From Lachnospiraceae bacterium UBA938 (GTDB lineage: Bacteria; Bacillota; Clostridia; Lachnospirales; Lachnospiraceae): DNA of 8,915 bases. The stretch lies in contig DBDG01000028.1 in assembly GCA_002293475.1 (NCBI GenBank), positions 1 to 8,915 on the forward strand. Reading direction: 5' to 3'. Numbering within the stretch: the stretch's first letter is position 1; each line of letters begins with the position of its first letter. This document shows positions 1 to 4,162 of the stretch, piece after piece. The notes under the pieces are model-generated. The model had not been told where the DNA came from. It saw only the letters and a list, made by a program, of their open reading frames with translations, and did not search any database. A program made the position numbers and the translations under genes.

Positions 1-191
1 GATGGAGCCGCAGCCAACTCTCTGTATCTGACCATCATGGAGATGTCGAAGGCTTATAAACTGAATCTATATGAATACCTGCATTTCTTGTTCTCGCACC
101 GTCCCAGTAAGAATATGTCAGATGAAGAGCTTTCAAGGCTTGCCCGTGGAGCGAGGAAGTACAGGAACTATGCAAGAACAAAGTGGAGTAA
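1..191 (+). pseudogene. IS66-family transposase, C-terminal end (5'-truncated by window, frameshifted)
   Basis: This is the tail of an IS66-type DDE transposase. Frame 1 reads from the first base with no start codon (DGAAANSLYLTIMEMSKAY..., then LYEYLHFLF), which matches the conserved end of IS66 transposases (DGA...NPYxYLxxLL). After ...EELSRLA the frame breaks at the C-run 143-145. Adding one C restores LAPWSEEVQELCKNKVE followed by TAA at 189-191, the usual PWS-E-V-x-x-C ending of the family. As it stands, translation instead runs on in a nonsense frame to about 321. The single missing base in a C homopolymer may be genuine decay or a base-call error. The remainder of the gene lies left of the window. 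A terminator hairpin and the element's right end follow at once. Family assignment is confident. Whether the element is active cannot be judged. Confidence 0.85.
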
Positions 192-202
192 AACGCTTGC
201 AT

Positions 203-237
203 TCCGGAATCGATTGCCAGATTCCGGATTCTTTTTT
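203..237 (+). terminator. Rho-independent terminator after the IS66 transposase
   Basis: A perfect 9-bp stem (TCCGGAATC at 203-211, GATTCCGGA at 220-228) with an 8-nt loop is followed by TTCTTTTTT (229-237). It starts 12 bp after the repaired transposase stop codon, so it fits as the transposase terminator. Confidence 0.75.
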
Positions 238-245
238 AGGGGAAA

Positions 246-265
246 CCCCCAAACTACGCGCTTAC
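246..265 (+). repeat. IS66-type right terminal inverted repeat
   Basis: Read outward from 265 on the minus strand, the end begins GTAAGCGCGTAGTTTGGGGG. IS66-family elements characteristically begin and end with GTAAGCG-type repeats, and this lies about 75 bp after the transposase stop, the expected place for the right end. The left end is outside the window, so the repeat pair and the expected 8-bp target duplication (candidate copy 266-273, cttatatc) cannot be confirmed. Confidence 0.6.
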
Positions 266-524
266 CTTATATCCGGATTAGCCTGATTAAAGAGCATGAT
301 TTCCTAGGCAATCGCGGTTGAAACAAATGATTTAATCACTCCTACGGTAATCACAGGTCGGATGAAATCCACCCTAAGATTATGCGCTTACGTAACGGTA
401 TTGTTAAGTGGCTGCTATGACATTTATTCTCGGATGGATGTTAACGATGCCGGAGTTTTGGACAGCTGAAGAGAGTCCGTCAGTAACGCCCTCTCCTCCA
501 TAAACAAATTTATTACACTTTCGC
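266..524. other. Intergenic stretch with no recognised gene
   Basis: This stretch holds the IS66-like palindromic junction described separately and otherwise only short reading frames. One begins ATG at 418 and gives 28 codons (MTFILGWMLTMPEFW...), without a convincing ribosome site or a recognisable family. No tRNA, repeat array or terminator was seen. It is probably scar DNA from successive insertion-sequence events. Confidence 0.4.
369..411. repeat. Second IS66-like end forming an imperfect palindrome
   Basis: Read outward from 391 on the minus strand, the sequence starts GTAAGCGCATAATCTTAGGG and agrees at about 15 of the first 20 positions with the IS66 end at 265. Immediately right of it, 392-411 (GTAACGGTATTGTTAAGTGG) is an imperfect inverted copy, so the two meet head to head at TTAC|GTAA (388-395). 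This suggests a remnant right end of a related element abutting a left end. The alternative is chance similarity in a palindrome. No transposase reading frame was recognised at 392-524. Confidence 0.4.
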
Positions 525-848
525 CTATAGATGCTTATTATAGTACAACAATCCACATAATTCTAAAACATTATATAGACCAATAAATAATATGCCATAG
601 ATCACGGCGCGATTATATGACACGTTTTTGGGGGAATCTGAAAATATCATTATCGTACTGGCTATAGCTAACGCTACTATTAAGATATAGTGTGCAAAGT
701 AAGCTATTTGATTTGCCTTATTTTGGATCACTACCCAGCGTTCATCCCCTTTGTACTCAATCTCCTTTTTAGCCTTCCATACACGAAGAAAAACAAAAGT
801 ACAAGTAAAAATAATGATAAAAAATAAAATAATGATCTGTTCATTCAT
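525..848 (-). CDS. Small three-helix membrane protein coupled to XRE regulator
   Basis: This is a predicted 107-aa integral membrane protein of unknown function. I start it at the ATG at 848-846 (MNEQIIILFF) because AAGGAGGA lies about 8 nt upstream and the ATG overlaps the regulator's stop in ATGAATGA. A longer in-frame start at 896 has no such site. Three hydrophobic segments lie at about residues 4-21, 48-67 and 78-98. A charged loop between the first two contains KAKKEIEYKGDERW. The 8-bp overlap with the upstream regulator implies translational coupling and a shared promoter. Small XRE regulators are often paired with membrane proteins of this shape, which may act as sensors or as the regulated product. 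The sequence does not show which applies here. The stop is TAG at 527-525. No clear terminator follows. Confidence 0.8.
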   Translation of the reverse strand: MNEQIIILFFIIIFTCTFVFLRVWKAKKEIEYKGDERWVVIQNKANQIAYFAHYILIVALAIASTIMIFSDSPKNVSYNRAVIYGILFIGLYNVLELCGLLYYNKHL

Positions 849-1053
849 AGTAAGTGTCCTCCTTGTATTCAAAAATATCATTAATGGATTTATCAAAAAC
901 CTTTGCTATTTTGAAAGCTAGCTCGAGCGAGGGAGTATATTTGTATTTCTCGATTGATAAAATCGCTTGGCGAGAAATTCCTACTCTCTCAGCTAAATCT
1001 GCTTGTGTCCAATCACGCTCTGCTCTCAAAACCTTCATCCTATTCCGCACCAA
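841..1053 (-). CDS. XRE/Cro-family transcriptional repressor, 70 aa
   Basis: This is a minimal DNA-binding regulator consisting of almost nothing but the helix-turn-helix domain. The recognition region is TQADLAERVGISRQAILSIE (residues about 16-35), followed by the typical TPSLELAFKIAKVF and the ending NDIFEYKE. The start is TTG at 1053-1051 or GTG at 1050-1048. GGAGGT at 1065-1060 lies 6 nt from the TTG and 9 nt from the GTG, so both are usable and differ by one residue. A strong promoter and a long palindrome directly upstream point to autoregulation. The gene ends inside the start of the downstream membrane-protein gene. Proteins of this size are usually repressors binding DNA as dimers. 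The signal it answers to is not evident. Confidence 0.9.
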   Translation of the reverse strand: MVRNRMKVLRAERDWTQADLAERVGISRQAILSIEKYKYTPSLELAFKIAKVFDKSINDIFEYKEDTYYE

Positions 1054-1064
1054 TGTAACACCTC

Positions 1065-1102
1065 CGTATCATAATGTAACTATCTAATTACTTTATGATA
1101 CG
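1065..1102. promoter_or_regulatory. Palindromic operator between promoter and start codon
   Basis: CGTATCATAATGTAA (1065-1079) and TTACTTTATGATACG (1088-1102) are inverted copies of each other with one mismatch in 15 bp, separated by 8 bp. One arm covers the -10 box and the other touches the Shine-Dalgarno sequence of the XRE gene. Because transcription should start near 1088, the outer arm lies at or before the start point, so this is better read as a protein-binding site than as an RNA hairpin. The obvious candidate ligand is the 70-aa XRE protein. Confidence 0.7.
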
Positions 1103-1123
1103 CCATTTATTTTTAATTGTCAA
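1095..1123 (-). promoter_or_regulatory. Promoter of the XRE/membrane-protein operon
   Basis: On the minus strand TTGACA (1123-1118) is followed by a 17-bp spacer and TATCAT (1100-1095): a perfect -35, and five of six bases at -10. Predicted transcription starts near 1088, about 35 bp before the regulator start. The -35 box contains the TGA stop (1122-1120) of the protease gene upstream. Confidence 0.8.
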
Positions 1124-2477
1124 TAAGAATTATTCATTAATGTATTGTATATATTAATTTGTCCTTCGCCATAATACGGATCCTTCCCTTTTTTACCCAA
1201 ATCTATTGTACCAATAGATAATGCCTTTTCAATATCTTTGCTTTTAACTTTTTCGTCTTTGCTACCATAATAATACAACACATCTGCTAATCCAGCCGAG
1301 ACACATGGCGCCGAGAGACTGGTTCCATATGAAAACGTATATCCTTGTGGAATGCCTATTGTTGATAACCCATTGTCCATACTTGTCGGGTATAGACAAT
1401 AAATTAAACTATTTAAATCCAGATAACCATCTATATAATTTAGATCGCCACCGGGAGCACAAAACTGAATATCAGAGCCAAAATTGCTATAAGAAGTCAA
1501 TACTCCGCCTGCTACAGCTGATACAGTATTCACATCCTTGACGCCGCCAGGTAAATGTATCATATGTTCTGACTTGTAATAACTGTCTAAATCTAGCCCC
1601 AGATTTCCAGATGATGCTACAACAATAACATCATTTTTTATGGCATACTGCATTGCTCTCTCGAATGCCTTAATTATTAGTCTTTCACTCTTAATATCTT
1701 TGCATTTATATGTACCCAGACTTAAATTGATAATATCATTGCCATCATCCACAGCCTCAATTAATGCCATGAGCACCCACGCGGAATCGCCGTCATAATC
1801 CCCCATTACTTTGTAGGGTGTGATTTTAGCACCTGGAGCGATTTGCTTAATAATACCTGCTACCATCGTGCCATGTCCATTTGTATCATTCACACTAGTA
1901 TCATCAGTAACAAATGATTTTGCATCAGTTAAATTAATACTGTTTATTAGCACTGGGTGCTCATAATCCACACCACTGTCAATTAGTGCAATTTTTACAT
2001 CTTCTCCTGTTGATACCTTTTATCCGTAACTTCATCAACATGCCATCCCATTAAATCAAAAATTGTTTCGTTCGTCATTCTTTTTCTGCTATTATTATAT
2101 AATTTTTCTCCGCCAACTATTTTTTCGCCTGAATAGATGGAACCTAAATCGGTCCTGCCAATTTCAATATCTGGCATAGTTCCTATCTGCTCTACTTGGT
2201 TGATAATAGATTCATCATTAAGAATATTATCCAGATAGCCTGGTTTTGAAAGTTCTAAGTGCAATAATGAAACTTCTTCAAATTCAGTAATTTGAACTAC
2301 GGGATCAACTTCTTTAATTTCCTTAATTATTTCTTGGATATTTGTATCTTCATTTAAAAGCAAATCAATTTCCTCTTTATTTTCAAAAGCTTTCACATCT
2401 ATTAAATTATTATAAGAACCTAAAACAAAAAGATATACTATAAATAAAAAAGATATTTTTTTCTTTATATTTAACAT
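1120..2477 (-). pseudogene. Secreted subtilisin-like (S8) protease, probable bacteriocin leader protease, frameshifted
   Basis: A single lesion splits what would be a protein of about 450 aa. The first part starts at ATG 2477 with a signal peptide (MLNIKKKISFLFIVYLFVLG, likely cleaved after VKA at about residue 30) and a propeptide. It leads to GWHVDEVTDK before going out of frame near 2015-2021, an A-run on the coding strand. One added base restores VSTGEDVKIALIDSGVDYEH and the rest. All subtilase elements then exist: Asp in LIDSG, His in NGHGTMVAG (codon at 1875), the oxyanion Asn in SSGN, and Ser in GTSLSAP. No LPXTG anchor is present. The layout of signal peptide, propeptide, then catalytic domain, and the coupling to an ABC exporter, resemble LanP lantibiotic leader peptidases; that is inference. 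The lesion could be a homopolymer sequencing error, in which case the enzyme would be intact. Confidence 0.85.
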
Positions 2478-2642
2478 TTTTTCTCCTTTAGAATATTATT
2501 CGTTTTGATATAGCTCGCATAATACCCGTTTTTCTTTAATAATTCTTCGTGTTTTCCAATCTCTGCAATCTTTCCTTTGATATGAGTCATATTGTCAATA
2601 TGAAGTTTATGTAAAATTAATATTGTGTTAATTTTTATGATT
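2471..2642 (-). pseudogene. ABC exporter, C-terminal remnant of the nucleotide-binding domain
   Basis: The frame ending at TAA 2473-2471 reads KGKIAEIGKHEELLKKNGYY near its end. This is the hallmark of the end of an ABC exporter ATPase (GKIVExGxHEEL), the part after the H-loop. LHKLHIDN just before resembles a decayed H-loop and following segment. Everything upstream (Walker A and B, signature motif, membrane domain) is missing: the frame meets a stop just beyond 2642 and an IS30 remnant lies there instead. The protease ATG lies inside the terminal AAATGTTAA, so the two genes were translationally coupled, as expected for an exporter and leader protease of one bacteriocin system. The exporter is certainly non-functional. 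Which substrate it moved is unknown. Confidence 0.75.
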
Positions 2643-2719
2643 TATACTGAGGGATTGGCGACGAATCAATGATTATACATAAAGTAATAGTTATTGTTAA
2701 AACTGTTCGGTTCCATGAA

Positions 2720-2881
2720 TTAGGGATCCTGTTTTTAAACACTTCATCAGAAATAGTAGACGGATCCTTACAGAGGTATTTTGAGATAGACCGAAATGGT
2801 CTGGCATCGTTCAAATTCCTCGATATAAGTGCAGTCAACAAGCGTCAAATGTTTGTGGTTACCTGATATTAGATTGGACAT
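2720..2881 (-). pseudogene. IS30-family transposase, N-terminal remnant
   Basis: An ATG at 2881-2879 preceded by AGGAGG (2892-2887) begins MSNLISGNHKHLTLVDCTYI. This is the start of an IS30-type transposase (SGNHKHLTLxDRxYIE), a group common in Clostridia. Around 2816-2823 the frame shifts by one base, and the other frame then carries NLNDARPFRSISKYLCKDPS followed by TISDEVFKNRIP, the family's N-terminal helix-turn-helix (S-I-x-K-x-L-x-K-D-P-x-T-I-S-x-E-V). Recognisable similarity ends near 2720, and the catalytic DDE core is absent. The fragment abuts the truncated ABC-exporter gene, suggesting that a deletion or insertion event involving this element removed the rest of both. Confidence 0.75.
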
Positions 2882-3052
2882 AAAGGCCTCCTATTACCGC
2901 CACTTGATCAGACAACCATTTGTGACTATACGCCTAATGCAATTATATGCAAGAGTAAACCCTGCTTAATCTAAGAGTAAAATCTACATTGAGTATGAGA
3001 AGTGGGACTTTCAATTGTAATTCAGGCAAAAATAATACCAAGTTATGCATAG

Positions 3053-3081
3053 TTGACAGGTAACGAAATAAATTATATTAT
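3053..3081 (+). promoter_or_regulatory. Rightward promoter upstream of cutC
   Basis: TTGACA (3053-3058), a 17-bp spacer and TATTAT (3076-3081) form a near-consensus vegetative promoter, with a predicted start around 3088. It faces the degenerate frame at 3191-3305 and cutC at 3336. No terminator was seen in between, so it may drive cutC with a 5' leader of about 250 nt, or be left over from a lost gene. Confidence 0.65.
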
Positions 3082-3190
3082 AGACAATATGCAAACTACT
3101 TGGTAGTAGTAATTGTAAACAGAATAGTAATGAAAACAGATAAATTAATCATACTGATTATAAAAGTGTAAGGCTTTGGAATCTAAAAAG

Positions 3191-3305
3191 ATGGCAGATT
3201 TAGCAAAGAATTTATGTTTCATATACAAATATCAATGAAAAAGAAATATTTCATAGTATTATTGATTGCTTAGAAAATTTACGAGGAAAAGCAGATACTA
3301 AATAA
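3191..3305 (+). pseudogene. Degenerate small reading frame of unknown family
   Basis: ATG at 3191 gives MADLAKNLCFIYKYQ and then a stop. The adjacent frame continues without one as INEKEIFHSIIDCLENLRGK and ADTK, ending at TAA 3303-3305. Joining the two needs one frameshift near 3225-3235 and yields a coherent, mostly helical tail of about 38 residues. This looks like the end of a broken gene rather than random DNA, but I do not recognise it. The ribosome site upstream of the ATG is weak. It lies between the orphan promoter and cutC. Confidence 0.3.
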
Positions 3306-3335
3306 AATCAGATATAAATAACAGGAGGCTTTATC

Positions 3336-4019
3336 ATGCTTATCGAATTAATCGCCACAACACTGGATGACGCCATCGCCATAGAACAGGCGGGCGGCGG
3401 CCGGATCGAACTGATCACGGGCTTCGCAGAAGGCGGCCTGACTCCGGGAATCGGTTTAATTGCCAAGGTATGCGACACGGTACATATCCCGGTAAATGTC
3501 ATGCTACGCCCACATTCAAACGGATTTCTCTATTCAGAAAATGATATCTCTGTCATGAAGTACGACATCAGCGCCATCCTAGCAACCAAGGCATACGGAA
3601 TAGTAACTGGCATGCTTAACTCGTCAGGTCACATTGATACCGACCAGCTAGAGCAGCTCCTCTCTTGCGTAAAGAACCTTCCGGTCACCTTCCACCGTGC
3701 CATCGATGACTCAGTGGATCCGGTTACTTCAGTCAAGATCCTCGCATCCTACCCAGAGATCAAAACAGTACTGACCAGCGGCGGAAAAGGAAGCTTCGCG
3801 GAAAGAATGGACACCATCCGGAAAATGAAAGAAACAGCACCCCGGCTGCAAATCCTTGTCGGATCAGGCATCACCCTTGATAACATTGCCGAAGTCCACC
3901 GCCTTACCGGTACCGGAGCCTACCATGCCGGTACTGCCGTCCGGGTCGATAACAGCCCCATACTCGGCATCGACCCTCAAAAAGCCCAAGAATTCATAAC
4001 CTTTACTCAAACCATATAA
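3336..4019 (+). CDS. cutC: CutC-family TIM-barrel protein
   Basis: This is a 227-aa intact member of the CutC (copper homeostasis) family, cytoplasmic, with a TIM-barrel fold. The copper role comes from early genetic work and is disputed for bacteria, so the true activity is uncertain. Family signatures run in order: AIAIEQAGGGRIEL (about residues 14-27), EGGLTPGIGLI (about 32-42), VMLRPHSNGFLYS (about 55-67), GIVTGMLNSSGHID (about 87-100), TFHRAIDD (about 118-125), VLTSGGKGS (about 145-153), ILVGSGIT (about 173-180) and a late TGTGAYHAG. The cysteine of the usual ELC motif is replaced (ELIT). The start is fixed by AGGAGG at 3323-3328, 7 nt before the ATG. Its nearest recognisable promoter is 250 bp upstream. 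It converges on the LamG gene across a hairpin. Length is normal to slightly short for the family. Confidence 0.9.
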   Translation: MLIELIATTLDDAIAIEQAGGGRIELITGFAEGGLTPGIGLIAKVCDTVHIPVNVMLRPHSNGFLYSENDISVMKYDISAILATKAYGIVTGMLNSSGHIDTDQLEQLLSCVKNLPVTFHRAIDDSVDPVTSVKILASYPEIKTVLTSGGKGSFAERMDTIRKMKETAPRLQILVGSGITLDNIAEVHRLTGTGAYHAGTAVRVDNSPILGIDPQKAQEFITFTQTI

Positions 4020-4089
4020 GCGAATGTTAACCTTGCAATGCCACCTATCCAAATTTCATAATCCTTCAAACACGCCCGCCTACAATGAT

Positions 4090-4124
4090 CCAGGCAGAAA
4101 AATGCAAATCATCTTTCTGCCTGG
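4090..4124. terminator. Hairpin between convergent genes, probable bidirectional terminator
   Basis: CCAGGCAGAAAAATG (4090-4104) pairs with CATCTTTCTGCCTGG (4110-4124) across a 5-nt loop, with one mismatch in 15 bp. It lies 70 bp after the cutC stop and 38 bp after the stop of the minus-strand LamG gene, where both transcripts should end. Neither side has a T-run, so an intrinsic terminator of the usual kind is not assured. Confidence 0.5.
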
Positions 4125-4162
4125 CGGGGTAGTGGGCAACGACAGATCCAAATAACGACCAG

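Larger units (their letters stand above)
2893..3335. other. AT-rich intergenic stretch between IS30 remnant and cutC
   Basis: Apart from the promoter at 3053-3081 and the degenerate frame at 3191-3305, no gene is supported here. The left third should contain the upstream end of the IS30 remnant. A possible terminal sequence is around 3000-3020 (agtgggactttcaattg), but its partner is lost, so this is unproven. A TATAAT on the minus strand (2947-2942) may be the -10 of the old transposase promoter, without a clear -35. Confidence 0.35.

Noticed and set aside
37..321. Plus-strand 94-aa frame at the left edge as a gene
   Set aside because: Its first half is the interior of the IS66 transposase, which already runs in from the window edge. 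Its second half is out-of-frame translation after a one-base lesion, through the terminator and terminal repeat.
418..504. 28-codon frame MTFILGWMLTMPEFW...
   Set aside because: It lacks a ribosome site and similarity to any family I know, and it lies within insertion-sequence scar DNA.
849..896. Longer N-terminus for the membrane protein starting at 896
   Set aside because: The ATG at 848 has an excellent ribosome site and the stop-start overlap with the regulator. The extension would overlap the regulator's coding sequence and adds a non-hydrophobic stretch with no ribosome site.
1305..1541. Plus-strand 78-aa frame inside the protease region
   Set aside because: It is antisense to the catalytic-Ser region of the subtilase, with no ribosome site and no family signal.
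3000..3020. Terminal repeat of the IS30 element
   Set aside because: The position and sequence (agtgggactttcaattg) are suggestive, but the opposite end is missing, so an inverted pair cannot be shown.
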